This document shows, piece by piece, positions 48,301 through 56,824 of a stretch of 64,000 bases of DNA (positions within the stretch are counted from its first letter, which is position 1; each line of letters begins with the position of its first letter). Source of the DNA: Oscillospiraceae bacterium (lineage in GTDB: Bacteria; Bacillota; Clostridia; Oscillospirales; Oscillospiraceae); contig JAFVMW010000055.1 in NCBI GenBank assembly GCA_017506735.1, forward strand, positions 21,321-85,320, given 5' to 3'. The notes beneath the pieces were generated by a model. The model worked only from the letters and a program-made list of their open reading frames with translations. It did not search any database and was not told the DNA's origin. The translations under genes were made by a program, and so were the position numbers.

Positions 48301-48914
48301 AGCGGCTCCAGCTGCAATTCCAGCTCAGAAACCTTATCGCCGATGCGCAGCAGATTGTCCTCGGTATGGGCAAGCTTGCGCTCGGTTTCTTCCTTCCGGT
48401 GGCGATACTTGGAGATGCCGGCGGCCTCCTCGAAGATCTCCCGGCGGTCGCCGGATTTCAGGGACAGGATTTCATCGATGCGGCCCTGGCCGATGTTGGA
48501 GTAGCCCTCCCGGCCAAGGCCCGTGTCCATAAACATCTCGTGGATGTCCCGGAGTCGGGCGGACTGCTTGTTGATGTAAAATTCCGAATCGCCGGAGCGG
48601 TAATAACGTCGGGTGACCATGACCTCGTCGGCGTCAAAGGGAAGGGCGCGGTCGCCGTTGTCCAGGGTCAGGGTTGCCTCGGCAAAGCCCACGGCAGGAC
48701 GCTTCTGGGTACCGCCGAAGATCACATCCTCCATTTTCGCGCCCCGGAGGGTCTTGCTGGACTGCTCGCCCATGACCCAGAGGATGGCGTCGGAAATATT
48801 CGATTTTCCGGAGCCGTTGGGGCCCACGATGGCGGTGATGTCGTCACCGAACCGGATCAGGGTCTTGTCCGGGAAGGACTTGAAGCCCTGAACTTCCAAT
48901 GATTTCAGATACAC
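45342..48914 (-). CDS. smc: Chromosome segregation protein SMC
   Basis: An 1190-residue SMC. Walker A is GPNGSGKSN (31-39). A long coiled coil and a hinge (around 510-660, with GFVGIASDLV) follow. The second head has LSGGEKAFVAIAL (C motif) and MLDEIDAALDD (Walker B). It forms rings with ScpA and ScpB, which are outside the window, and organises the chromosome. Full length, no truncation. Start at the ATG for MYLKSLEVQGFKSF. Confidence 0.95.
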   Translation of the reverse strand: MYLKSLEVQGFKSFPDKTLIRFGDDITAIVGPNGSGKSNISDAILWVMGEQSSKTLRGAKMEDVIFGGTQKRPAVGFAEATLTLDNGDRALPFDADEVMVTRRYYRSGDSEFYINKQSARLRDIHEMFMDTGLGREGYSNIGQGRIDEILSLKSGDRREIFEEAAGISKYRHRKEETERKLAHTEDNLLRIGDKVSELELQLEPLKVQSEKAKKYLDLKEELQGVEVAVWLDSLQRLSAAAKKAEEDHASAAKVLQQAQDDLDSLYHQAQLLGEELRHRDGQLEAVRQEHNMLEAAHQQMDGQMAVLQSNLDNNRANVARFEEELNDQQTRSGGINAQITQSRERMEQIDQQLALDQQNLTQRQGELSAMTASAQGYTRRFLELRSAQTDLAARIAAAQAEIKTLTEAIAQSEARSEQLNEDINAGNGRRRDAQIALNACRTTLADAREQVSTAKNTISGYQLRQSARAKRRDELAETLRSITGQLDGVGAKLRVFRAMERDYESYQKSVKLVMREAERGGLRNIHGPVSRLIRTEDEFTVAMEIALGGAMQQIVVDSEADGKAAISYLKRTGGGRATFLPLSAISGRVLQEQGLEHCRGFVGIASDLVKSEGRYRPIVENLLGRTVIAENIDCAIAMARQYRNRFKIVTLDGQVMNPGGSMTGGSVNRESGILTRANELEKLALQEQKLQQSKQSAETDLREAQRLVGEVEYQLQTAGEELRSAEDQVLRLQGQEKQYEILLQAVEEAGQSASREQASLSGRLNADRQRLAGQQAKLEIYEQQLAENKISLSALEGQESEAAKASEALTGQITALKTGIAALEAEREAARTHISDLEQLSAALEGDRQQKLLVVASMKEEIQKTGMEIQALRLRQQENRAKADEAKGRLEEILRLRANTEANKTRTERESQEKSKDILNMDRACSLLEQKKLSAQMEERIIIDKLWDTYELTPGTAPAKRGQIESVTAGNRRIAELKRKLSALGTPNLGAIEEYARVNERYTYLAEQRDDVLTSKRELESIIRNITTEMTSIFVEEFRKIDHYFGKTFEEMFGGGRGQLILEDPQNPLTCGIEIRVQPPGKQVKTITLLSGGEKAFVAIALYFAILKVRPTPFCMLDEIDAALDDRNVERFASYLHNLSKKTQFIVITHRRGTMEASDVLYGVTMQEQGISKLLRLDLNQMEEYLGITE

Positions 48915-48997
48915 AGTATAACCTCAAAACTCTATAATGAATCAGCTTATTATACTCCCTTTTCCCTGTGAATGCAAGAATTTCTTTCCAAAAGCTG

Positions 48998-49028
48998 AAA
49001 AAAGCACACCGGAAACCCGATGTGCTTT
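48998..49028 (-). terminator. Terminator of the PadR module
   Basis: Stem AAAGCACA with TGTGCTTT plus an inner CGG/CCG, and six T on the minus strand. It follows the membrane-anchored protein and precedes smc. Confidence 0.75.
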
Positions 49029-49056
49029 CTCATAATCTTTCAGATTTCCCGCTTGA

Positions 49057-49854
49057 TCAGGGGATTTGGATATCGAAGGACATCGCAAAGGAGCCTGCGC
49101 CTCCCACCGCGTTGTCTGCGTGGACTGTTCCGCCAAGGATTACAGTCCCCCGATCTCCCGTTTGCCCTGTGACCCCTGTGCTGACTGCCAACGCCACCGC
49201 ATCCTGGGCATCCGTTTCTGCGCCAAGATAGCAGACAGTCTGCTCTCCGTTCAGAATCAGAATCACCCATCCGCTGACCTGCGTAAAGCCAGGACTATCC
49301 TCCTCAGATTTCGGCGCAAACAGCTCCGTCACCACCCGAACGCCCGCTTCCGGGTCATAGGTGGCATAGCCGTTGATATGTACATTGGACAGCTTTCCGG
49401 ATTTCAGAGTGCTGTTTTCGGTACTCCACCCCTGCTCCATCAGCGTAACCACCAGAGTATGCTGTGAATAGGCCAGACTGACCATGCTGCTTCCGTCCGT
49501 GAAAACCGTACCGATGGAGAACCCTGTTTCTTCATCCCTGCGGCTGATTTCCTGGTAGCCCGCCTTTTTCAATGTGGCGGTGTATTCTTTTACTGCTTCC
49601 TCGCTGACAGACTGAAGCTGAACGGTATGGGTTCCCTTCTCCCTGTCGGCCATTGCCCAGCGCACCGTTCCTGGGGGAACGGGAAGATCCATCCCGGTCT
49701 CCGGCCACTGGGCATCCAGCAGGACAACCGATTCCGGAGGCTCCGGATCGGACGAAACCGCATCCAGCAGCTCTCTGCTCTGGGAACGATAGCGCATCAA
49801 GCCCATCAACGCAATCACACACACGATCAGCGCGATCAAACGCTTTTGGTTCAT
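49057..49854 (-). CDS. Membrane-anchored protein of the PadR module
   Basis: A 266-residue protein. MNQKRLIALIVCVIALMGLM is a signal anchor (6-20), and the rest would be outside the cell and is beta-rich. The ATG at 49854 lies 10 bases after GGAGG; an earlier in-frame ATG contains that site. I do not recognise a family. It is the last gene of a PadR-controlled set, with DUF1700-like and hypothetical neighbours. Confidence 0.65.
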   Translation of the reverse strand: MNQKRLIALIVCVIALMGLMRYRSQSRELLDAVSSDPEPPESVVLLDAQWPETGMDLPVPPGTVRWAMADREKGTHTVQLQSVSEEAVKEYTATLKKAGYQEISRRDEETGFSIGTVFTDGSSMVSLAYSQHTLVVTLMEQGWSTENSTLKSGKLSNVHINGYATYDPEAGVRVVTELFAPKSEEDSPGFTQVSGWVILILNGEQTVCYLGAETDAQDAVALAVSTGVTGQTGDRGTVILGGTVHADNAVGGAGSFAMSFDIQIP

Positions 49855-49868
49855 ATTCCACGTCCTCC

Positions 49869-50354
49869 TCATTCACGCATATGGCTGAAATACCACCAGC
49901 CGATCAGACCTGTTGCCAAAACCAAAAGCCAAACCAGCAAGCCTTCCACAGACGGATTGGATGTCACAAAAATCGCCACCGGACCATCCGCGCCGCCAAT
50001 GATGCCGACGCTGGAATTGGAATTGATTGCCGCATTCAGCGCGTGGGTCAGCAGACCTACCAGGCCGTTATACGCGATCATCAGTCCGCCCAGGATCACA
50101 GCCGCCAGGGCGGCCCAGCGCCAGGGGCTTTTCCGGTAGGCGTATTCCTTCATCTGCTCATTCAGCACCGCAGCCGCTTCCCTGGGGGTTCCCAGCTCCG
50201 CGAAGATCGCTTCGTCCGTCTCCCCTGCTTCCCGTCGGGCGGCGATGGAGGAGGCGAAATCGTTCATCACCCGGGTTCTCACATCCCGGGGCAGATTCAG
50301 CCGCCGTTCCACCGCATTGCAGTATTTTTTCATTTTCTTCTGCTGTTCGGTCAT
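49869..50354 (-). CDS. DUF1700/HAAS-type membrane protein
   Basis: A 161-residue protein beginning MTEQQKKMKKYCN. The N-terminal 75 residues (AVERRLNLPRDVRTRVMNDF, then AELGTPREAAAVLNEQMKEY) look like the HAAS domain, a helical module in membrane proteins paired with PadR regulators. Two or three membrane helices follow (about 85-110 and 135-155). The longer frame to 50519 overlaps the neighbour and is rejected. Start overlaps the preceding gene by 4 bases. Confidence 0.7.
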   Translation of the reverse strand: MTEQQKKMKKYCNAVERRLNLPRDVRTRVMNDFASSIAARREAGETDEAIFAELGTPREAAAVLNEQMKEYAYRKSPWRWAALAAVILGGLMIAYNGLVGLLTHALNAAINSNSSVGIIGGADGPVAIFVTSNPSVEGLLVWLLVLATGLIGWWYFSHMRE

Positions 50355-50833
50355 AAATCTCCCTCCTTCAGAAGGTCTTCCCAGTTCCAGATTTTGTAGT
50401 TCCGTTCCGCTTCTGCCCTGTCTGCATAGACCTCCACGGCATCGGTGGGAGCCATCCGGCTCCGCCATTCCATGCCCAGCTTCAGCAGGGATTCCCCGGT
50501 TTCTGCCGCGAGAAAACACCGCTTTTCCCGGTCGATGTAGTACAGCGGGCCGTCCTCCAGGGAGAAACCCGGGCCCATGGCAAACAGGCCCCCCTGGCTG
50601 TCACGGCCGGCAATTTCCATTTGGGGGACGGTATACAGTGTCGGCAGGTCATCCCCCTGAAAGAAAAAGTGGAAATCGCATTCAGAGACATAGCGCATTG
50701 CCAGAGGATGGTTCCGGAGCTTTTCCGGCTCGATGTGGACGGTGGTGCCCACATATACAGCTTCATTCTCCCGGTGGGTGAACAGAACGGCCATGGGGCC
50801 GTCGGAAGCAGTCAGATCAATGTAGTATTTCAT
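50351..50833 (-). CDS. Uncharacterised protein of the PadR module
   Basis: A 160-residue protein beginning MKYYIDLTASDGPM. It has a mixed alpha/beta composition with no signal peptide or membrane helix (segments such as FHFFFQGDDLPTLY and EDGPLYYIDREKR). Function not recognised. The ATG at 50833 overlaps the PadR stop by 4 bases and has GAGG about 8 bases upstream. The longer frame lies over PadR. Confidence 0.6.
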   Translation of the reverse strand: MKYYIDLTASDGPMAVLFTHRENEAVYVGTTVHIEPEKLRNHPLAMRYVSECDFHFFFQGDDLPTLYTVPQMEIAGRDSQGGLFAMGPGFSLEDGPLYYIDREKRCFLAAETGESLLKLGMEWRSRMAPTDAVEVYADRAEAERNYKIWNWEDLLKEGDL

Positions 50834-51174
50834 TCCGATTCCTCCCGGTAAAAGCCGTCCACCGCGGTGAGAAATTCCTTCCACACCTGTCTGTGCCGAA
50901 GCCGCTGGGCAAGGCCCTTTTTTGTCGCGGCATACATTTTCTTGGGCGCGTTCCGGCCCGCTCCCTGGGACCAGGAGGACAGGATCAGACCCTCATCCTC
51001 CAGCCGGTAGAGGATCGGGTACAGGGTTCCCTCCTTCAGACTGAACAGGCCGCCGGTGGCCTCCCTGAGGGTGGTAAGCAGCTCATAGCCGTAGGTTTCC
51101 CTACGGCAGATGGCTTCCAAAACCATCATTTCCAGCACACCCTTTTTCAGCTGCTGCAAAAAACGTTCCTCCAT
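50830..51174 (-). CDS. PadR-family transcription regulator
   Basis: A 114-residue winged-helix regulator: LKKGVLEMMVLEAICRRETYGYELLTTL (residues 9-36; core LEMMVLEAICRRETYGYEL), then LKEGTLYPILYRLEDEGLI and a C-terminal dimer helix. PadR proteins repress membrane or efflux functions and usually their own operon. It is the first gene of the four-gene module. GGAGG precedes the ATG. A palindrome-rich promoter lies directly upstream. Confidence 0.9.
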   Translation of the reverse strand: MEERFLQQLKKGVLEMMVLEAICRRETYGYELLTTLREATGGLFSLKEGTLYPILYRLEDEGLILSSWSQGAGRNAPKKMYAATKKGLAQRLRHRQVWKEFLTAVDGFYREESE

Positions 51175-51210
51175 GCTTTCCTCCGTTTCGCAATGTATTT
51201 AGTATTGCTA

Positions 51211-51239
51211 AGTATATAGTATCTTCTTCTATTTGTCAA
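51211..51239 (-). promoter_or_regulatory. Promoter and operator of the PadR module
   Basis: Minus strand TTGACA (51234-51239), 17 bases, TATACT (51211-51216). It overlaps ATACTATATAC..TAGCAATACTA, a PadR-type dyad centred near 51206. Confidence 0.7.
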
Positions 51240-51275
51240 CAGATAAAAGGTCACGCCCCGAGATGGATCATATTC

Positions 51276-51395
51276 TCATGCCGAAGGCATATATCGCATT
51301 GCTTTGGCAATATATCGAATTTCCCCAGGAAATATATCGATTTCCCTGCTGGGAAAATATCGAGGGCGCTGCGAAAAGCCTTTCGCAGCGCCCAA
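51276..51395. repeat. Tandem hairpin array with ATATATCG tails
   Basis: Five units in the 240-base gap between padR and rnc: 51276-51296, 51297-51317, 51318-51339, 51340-51362 and 51363-51393. In the first four a small stem-loop with its own sequence is followed by the constant tail ATATATCG (ATATCG in the fourth). The fifth is a strong GGGCGCTGCGAAA/TTTCGCAGCGCCC hairpin. No gene is seen. Confidence 0.65.
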
Positions 51396-51418
51396 TAAAG
51401 TATGTCCTCTGAGATATA

Positions 51419-52102
51419 TTACTCTATGCCGAACAGTTCTTCCATGGCGCATCTTGCCGCGTCCTGCTCTGCCCGTTTTTTGCTGGTGCCGGTGCCCCGG
51501 CCCACCACGGTGCCGTTGAGCAGAACCTCCACCAGGAAACGCTTGTCATGATCCGGGCCCTCGGAGCCGATGAGCCGATAGCTCAGCGCCTGATTCTTTT
51601 TCTGCTGAACCTTCTCCTGGAGGGCAGTCTTGTAGTCGGTATTGTGATAGCGCACCACAGGAATGTCGCTGAGGACGAAGCTGTTCACAAAATTCAGCGC
51701 CGCGCCGTAGCCGCCGTCCAGATAGCAAGCGGCAATGACGGACTCAACAGCATCGGCCAGGATGGAATTTCGGCTTCTGCCGCCGCCCTGTTCCTCTCCG
51801 TGGCCCAGCATCAGATGACTGCCCAGATTCAGCCGGGCCGCCACCACAGCAAGGCTCTGCTCGCAGACCATGTCCGCACGCATCCGGGTCAGCTCACCTT
51901 CGGGCCGATCCGGAAAGTGGCGGTACAGGTGATCCGCCACGATCATGCCCAGAATGGAGTCTCCCAGAAATTCAAGCCGCTCGTTGCTGCGCAGACTGTT
52001 GTGCCAGCGCTCGTTGGCGTAGGAGGAATGGGTCAGCGCGTTTTCAAGCAATGAGATGTCCCGGAAGGTATAGCCAATGGCTTTTTCCAGTTCCTTGATC
52101 AC
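51419..52102 (-). CDS. rnc: Ribonuclease III
   Basis: A 227-residue endonuclease. The N-terminal nuclease domain has ERLEFLGDSIL (about 41-51) and DAVESVIAACYLDGG (about 118-132), whose acidic residues bind metal. A double-stranded-RNA-binding domain covers about 155-225. It processes rRNA precursors and other double-stranded RNA. It is immediately downstream of plsX, without the acpP gene that often separates them. Confidence 0.95.
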   Translation of the reverse strand: MIKELEKAIGYTFRDISLLENALTHSSYANERWHNSLRSNERLEFLGDSILGMIVADHLYRHFPDRPEGELTRMRADMVCEQSLAVVAARLNLGSHLMLGHGEEQGGGRSRNSILADAVESVIAACYLDGGYGAALNFVNSFVLSDIPVVRYHNTDYKTALQEKVQQKKNQALSYRLIGSEGPDHDKRFLVEVLLNGTVVGRGTGTSKKRAEQDAARCAMEELFGIE

Positions 52103-52107
52103 GACGG

Positions 52108-53136
52108 TCAGGCCTCCTTAACCGCAGCCATCTGCTTCAGGGCCTCTTCCAAATCCTCGGCGGTATTGGCCTGAGCGGCTTCCATCGCCTGGCGCACCGC
52201 GTTCCGGAAGGCCAGGGCATCGGAGGAGCCATGGGCCTTGATGACGGGCTTCTTGATGCCCAGGAACTGGGTGCCGCCGATTTCACGGTAGTCCATGAGT
52301 TTCTTGAAGGCCTTGATATCCTTCATCACCAGAAGGGCCGCCAGCTTGCTGACGATATTCTTCTTGAACATGGCAGAAATGGTGCTGCCCAGGAACATGG
52401 CGGTGCCCTCAATGGACTTCAGCAAAACGTTGCCGCTGAAGCCGTCGCAGACCACCACATCCACATCACCCATGGGAACCTGACGGGCTTCCACGTTGCC
52501 GATGAAGTTGATCAGACCCTGATCGTGGGCCTTCTGCAGCAGAGGATAGGTGGCCAGCTGCAGGGCGGTGCCCTTGGAATCCTCGGTGCCGATGTTCAGC
52601 AGGCCAACTCTGGGATTGGCCAGGCCCAGGGATTTCTTTGCGTGGAGGGAGCCCACCAGGGCGAACTGGAGCAGAAACTCCGGCGTACACTCCGCGTTTG
52701 CGCCACAGTCCACAATAATGGTCTTGCCGCCTGCCTTGTTGGGGAAGGCAGGGGCCATGGCTGCCCGGCGGATGCCCTTGACACGCTTGACCACCAGGGT
52801 GGCAGCGGTAAGCAGGGCACCGGTGGAGCCGGCGGAAACGAAGGCATCGCCCTCCCCTGCTGCCAGCATCTTCAGGCCCACCACCATGGAGGAATTCTTC
52901 CGCTTGTGGAGCACAGCGGCAGGATCGTCATGCATATCCACCACATCGTCGGCGTTGGCGATTTCCACACCGGCAGGCAGATCGGATACGCCGTTTTTCT
53001 TCATGGCTTCCAGAATGGCTTCGCCCTTGCCCACCAGGACAAGCTGGCAGTCCCAGGCCTTGACCGCTTCCAGCGCGCCGACAACAACGGCCTCAGGGGC
53101 ATTGTCGCCGCCCATGGCATCGAGAATGATCTTCAT
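52108..53136 (-). CDS. plsX: Phosphate acyltransferase PlsX
   Basis: A 342-residue enzyme of normal length. MKIILDAMGGDNAP (1-14) is the family signature, with DAGANAECTPEFLLQFA and the VCDGFSGNVLLKS loop following in order (read as DCGANAEC). It makes acyl-phosphate from acyl-ACP for phospholipid synthesis. The ATG at 53136 is chosen; the longer frame lacks homology. Five bases separate it from rnc. No acpP, plsY or fab gene is adjacent. Confidence 0.95.
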   Translation of the reverse strand: MKIILDAMGGDNAPEAVVVGALEAVKAWDCQLVLVGKGEAILEAMKKNGVSDLPAGVEIANADDVVDMHDDPAAVLHKRKNSSMVVGLKMLAAGEGDAFVSAGSTGALLTAATLVVKRVKGIRRAAMAPAFPNKAGGKTIIVDCGANAECTPEFLLQFALVGSLHAKKSLGLANPRVGLLNIGTEDSKGTALQLATYPLLQKAHDQGLINFIGNVEARQVPMGDVDVVVCDGFSGNVLLKSIEGTAMFLGSTISAMFKKNIVSKLAALLVMKDIKAFKKLMDYREIGGTQFLGIKKPVIKAHGSSDALAFRNAVRQAMEAAQANTAEDLEEALKQMAAVKEA

Positions 53137-53155
53137 AGCATGAACCTTCTTTCTG

Positions 53156-54463
53156 TCAGAAGCCCTTCGCCAGCAGCTCGTCGAGGATGGCGAGGCTACG
53201 CTGGGCGATGGCCAGATTTTTTTCTGCTTTCTTGCGGATCCGCTTTTCCAGAGGGGCAATGATGCTGAAATTCACATTCATGGGCTGGAAATCGGTGATC
53301 CGCTCGTCGCTGACGTACAGACCCAGGGCGCCAATGGCGGTTTCCTTGGGGAATTCCACAGGCTCCTGTCCCCGGACCTTGGCGGCCATGGCCACGGCAG
53401 CCAGGAAGCCGGAGGCGGCGGACTCCACATAGCCCTCCACGCCGGTCATCTGTCCGGCGAAGGCCACCAGGGGATTCCGGCGGTCGGCGTAGAACCGATC
53501 CAGCAGCTTGGGGCTCTGGATAAAGGTATTGCGGTGCATCACGCCGTAGCGGACATACTCGGCGCTGTGCAGAGCAGGGATCATGGAGAACACACGCTTC
53601 TGCTCGCCGAACTTCAGATGGGTCTGGAAGCCCACCAGATTGAACACGCTCTTGGCAGCGTTGTCCTGCCGGAGCTGAACAACGGCGTAGGGCTCCTTAC
53701 CAGTCTTGGGGTCCACCAGACCAACGGGCTTCAGAGGGCCAAAGCGCAGGGTGTCAAAGCCACGGCGGGCCATGACCTCCACGGGCATACAGCCCTCGAA
53801 CACATTCTTGTCCTCAAAGCCGTGAACCTCCGCCTCCTCGGCGGTGATCAGGGCGTTGTAGAAGGCCTCATACTCCTCCCGGTTCATGGCGCAGTTAATA
53901 TAGTCCGCGTTGCCCCGGTCGTAGCGGCTCTGCCACCAGGCCAGATTCATGTCCACGGAATCCGCCGTCACCAGAGGGGCTGCTGCATCAAAGAAATGGA
54001 GCTGCTCCTCGTCGCCGAAATAGCGGCCGATGGCCTCGCTCATGGCATCAGAAGTCAGGGGGCCGGTGGCGATGATCACGGGGCCTTCCGGAACCTCAGT
54101 GACTTCGCCGTAGGAAACGGTGATGTTGGGATGATTCTTGATTTTCTCCGTGACCATGGCGGCAAAGCCGTGACGGTCAACGGCCAGGGCGCCGCCGGCC
54201 TCCACACGGGTAGCTTCGGCGCATTCCATGATCAGGCTGCCGCAGCGGCGCAGCTCTTCCTTCAAAAGGCCCACGGCATTCTCCAGCCGGTCGCCCCGGA
54301 GGGAGTTGGAGCAGACGAGCTCCGCGAAATTGGCGGTATGATGGGCAGGGCCGGACTTCACCGGACGCATCTCGATGAGTTCCACCTGGATGCCCCGCTG
54401 GGCAAGCTGCCAGGCGGCTTCGGAACCGGCCAGGCCCGCTCCGATAACGGTTACTTTCTCCAT
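53156..54463 (-). CDS. trmFO: tRNA m5U54 methyltransferase TrmFO
   Basis: A 435-residue flavoprotein. [14 protein letters not shown] (8-21) binds FAD, and [27 protein letters not shown] (33-58) is the TrmFO signature, with the conserved cysteine in VCSNS. It uses methylenetetrahydrofolate and NADH to methylate U54 of tRNA. Normal length. The start overlaps the topA stop by one base (TAATG), the standard pairing in Firmicutes. Confidence 0.95.
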   Translation of the reverse strand: MEKVTVIGAGLAGSEAAWQLAQRGIQVELIEMRPVKSGPAHHTANFAELVCSNSLRGDRLENAVGLLKEELRRCGSLIMECAEATRVEAGGALAVDRHGFAAMVTEKIKNHPNITVSYGEVTEVPEGPVIIATGPLTSDAMSEAIGRYFGDEEQLHFFDAAAPLVTADSVDMNLAWWQSRYDRGNADYINCAMNREEYEAFYNALITAEEAEVHGFEDKNVFEGCMPVEVMARRGFDTLRFGPLKPVGLVDPKTGKEPYAVVQLRQDNAAKSVFNLVGFQTHLKFGEQKRVFSMIPALHSAEYVRYGVMHRNTFIQSPKLLDRFYADRRNPLVAFAGQMTGVEGYVESAASGFLAAVAMAAKVRGQEPVEFPKETAIGALGLYVSDERITDFQPMNVNFSIIAPLEKRIRKKAEKNLAIAQRSLAILDELLAKGF

Positions 54464-56808
54464 TACTCAGCGGCCTCCTCTTTCTTTTTTCTGGTTGTTT
54501 TCTTGGCGGCAGGCTTCTTCTCAGAAGCTTTCTTTGCCGCGGTCTTTTTCGCTGCCGGTTTTTTTGCGGCGGTTTTCTTTGCCGCAGTCTTTTTGGCAGG
54601 GGCTTTCTTTGCGGCGGTCTTTTTCTCTTCCTTTGCCTCTGCTTCGGGCAGCTCCTCCACCACGGCGGTTTCGGGATCGCCGTCCTGGGTGGTTACCTTC
54701 CGGCGGTAGCCGCGCTGGTCCTCGGGCAGGAAGTTTTTACAGTTTTCATTGATGCAGAAGCTCTTCATGCGGCCCTTGCCGGACTTTTTGAACAGGCTCT
54801 GTCCGCACTCTGGGCAGTCCTCGGCGGTGGGAACATCCCAGCTCATGAAGCCGCACTCAGCGCCCCGCTCGCAGGCGTAGTAGGCAAAGCCGCGCTTGGA
54901 CTTCCGCTTGAGCATACCGCTGCCGCATTTGGGACACCGGCCGGGCATATGCTCCACGATGGCCTTGGTGAAGGTACACTCCGGGAAGCCGGGGCAGGCC
55001 AGGAACCGGCCGAACCGGCCGCTCTTGATGACCATCTTCTTGCCGCAGACCTCGCAGATTTCCTCGGTTTCCTCATCGGGAACCTTCAGACGGACACCCT
55101 CCAGGGCGGCTTCGGCGGCCTCCATCTCCTTGTGGAAGCCGGCGTAAAACTCCGTCAGCAGCTGCTTCCACTCCTGCTTGCCCTCTTCCACATCATCAAG
55201 CTTCCGCTCCATATTGGCGGTGAATTCCACATCGATGATGTCGTTGAACCGGTCGATCATCAGACCGGTGACCACCTCACCCAGAGGAGTGGGCTCCAGG
55301 CGTTTGTCCTTTTTCAGAACATACTCCCGGTCAATGATGGTGGACACGATGGAGGCGTAGGTAGAGGGACGGCCCACGCCCTTTTCCTCCATGGCCTTGA
55401 CCAGGGTGGCCTCGGTGAACCGGGCCGGGGGCTGGGTAAAGTGCTGCTCCTTCTTCACATCGGCGCTGTCAAACCGGGCCCGGTCCCCTTCTGCCAGATC
55501 GGGCAGCGGAGAACCTACGGCCTCAGCCTCGTCATCCCGGCCCTCCTCGTAAACGGCGATGAAGCCGGGGAACCGGAGGGAGGAATGGGAGGAGCGGAAC
55601 ACATGGCCCCCACATTCGGTGTCGATGGAAACGGTATCGTAAACGGCAGATGCCATCTGGCTGGCCAGGAAACGGCTCCAGATCAGCTTGTACAGCCGGT
55701 ACTGTTCTTTGGTCAGAGAGGACGCAATGCGTTCCGGGTCCAGCTCCACATGGGTGGGACGGATGGCTTCGTGGGCATCCTGGGCGCCGGACTTGGTCTT
55801 GAACACGTGGAACTTGCCATAGTAATAGGGCTCGCCATAACGCTGGCGGATGAATCCGGCGGCGGCAGTCATGGCCTCGTCAGACAGACGCAGGGAGTCG
55901 GTACGCATATAGGTGATCAGACCCATGGTACCCTCGCCGGCGATGTCCACGCCTTCATAAAGCTGCTGGGCGATGGCCATGGTGCGCTTGGGGGTCATGT
56001 TCAGCTTCCGGGAAGCCTCCTGCTGGAGGGTGGAGGTGGTGAAGGGAGGTGCGGCGGAGCGCTTTTTCTCGGCCTTGCGGACACCGGTGACGGTAAATTC
56101 CTTGCCGGAGATGTCCGTGATGACGGCGTTGACCTGCTCCTCGTTTTCCAGCTCCTGCTTTTTGGGGCTGCCGTAGTACCGTGCCAGGAAGCTGCCGGGC
56201 TTGCCGATGCGGCTGAGCATAACCTCCAGGGACCAGTACTCTCTGGGGATGAAGGCCCGGATCTCATTCTCCCGGTCCACCACCAGACGGGTTGCCACAC
56301 TCTGGACTCTGCCGGCAGACAGGCCCCGGCGGACCTTTTTCCACAGCAGTGGGGACAGGGTATAGCCCACCACACGGTCCAGAATTCGTCTTGCCTGCTG
56401 GGCATCCACCAGATCCATATCAATGGAACGGGGCTTGGCGATGGACTCCCGGACCACACGCTGGGTGATCTCGTTGAAGGTGACCCGGTGAGTGGATTCG
56501 TCAGGCAGCTTCAGAAGCTCCTTTAAGTGCCAGGAAATGGCTTCGCCTTCCCGGTCCGGGTCAGTTGCCAGGTAGACCGTGTCTACCTGCCGGGCGGATT
56601 CTTTCAGATCCGCAATGATGCTTTCCTTTCCCTTGACGGGAATGTAACGGGGATCGAAGCTCTCCAGGTCCACGCCCATGACGCTCTTCGGCAGATCCCG
56701 CAGATGGCCCATGCTGGCTTTCACCACATAGTCAGGGCCCAGGTACTTGCCGATGGTCTTGGCCTTGGACGGAGACTCCACGATCACAAGATTGGATGCT
56801 TTCGTCAT
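54463..56808 (-). CDS. topA: DNA topoisomerase I
   Basis: A 781-residue type IA topoisomerase. TOPRIM: Glu11 in ESPSKA and DPDREGE (83-89). Catalytic Tyr300 is in ITYMRTDS. Three zinc-finger repeats follow (CEVCGKK..CPGFPEC, CPKCGSG..CERGAEC, CPECGQS..CINENC). The last 50 residues are a Lys/Ala/Pro tail of repeated AAKK and AKKTA, like that of histone H1. It relaxes negative supercoils. The tail is more marked than in many relatives and probably binds DNA. Confidence 0.95.
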   Translation of the reverse strand: MTKASNLVIVESPSKAKTIGKYLGPDYVVKASMGHLRDLPKSVMGVDLESFDPRYIPVKGKESIIADLKESARQVDTVYLATDPDREGEAISWHLKELLKLPDESTHRVTFNEITQRVVRESIAKPRSIDMDLVDAQQARRILDRVVGYTLSPLLWKKVRRGLSAGRVQSVATRLVVDRENEIRAFIPREYWSLEVMLSRIGKPGSFLARYYGSPKKQELENEEQVNAVITDISGKEFTVTGVRKAEKKRSAAPPFTTSTLQQEASRKLNMTPKRTMAIAQQLYEGVDIAGEGTMGLITYMRTDSLRLSDEAMTAAAGFIRQRYGEPYYYGKFHVFKTKSGAQDAHEAIRPTHVELDPERIASSLTKEQYRLYKLIWSRFLASQMASAVYDTVSIDTECGGHVFRSSHSSLRFPGFIAVYEEGRDDEAEAVGSPLPDLAEGDRARFDSADVKKEQHFTQPPARFTEATLVKAMEEKGVGRPSTYASIVSTIIDREYVLKKDKRLEPTPLGEVVTGLMIDRFNDIIDVEFTANMERKLDDVEEGKQEWKQLLTEFYAGFHKEMEAAEAALEGVRLKVPDEETEEICEVCGKKMVIKSGRFGRFLACPGFPECTFTKAIVEHMPGRCPKCGSGMLKRKSKRGFAYYACERGAECGFMSWDVPTAEDCPECGQSLFKKSGKGRMKSFCINENCKNFLPEDQRGYRRKVTTQDGDPETAVVEELPEAEAKEEKKTAAKKAPAKKTAAKKTAAKKPAAKKTAAKKASEKKPAAKKTTRKKKEEAAE

Positions 56809-56824
56809 GGAATTCCTCCAAAAA

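Noticed and set aside
51276-51395. CRISPR array
   Set aside because: The constant part is only 8 bases and the variable parts are self-complementary stems.
54949-56526. A 525-codon plus-strand frame opposite topA
   Set aside because: Shadow of the topoisomerase frame; no ribosome binding site, Leu/Gly/His-rich composition.
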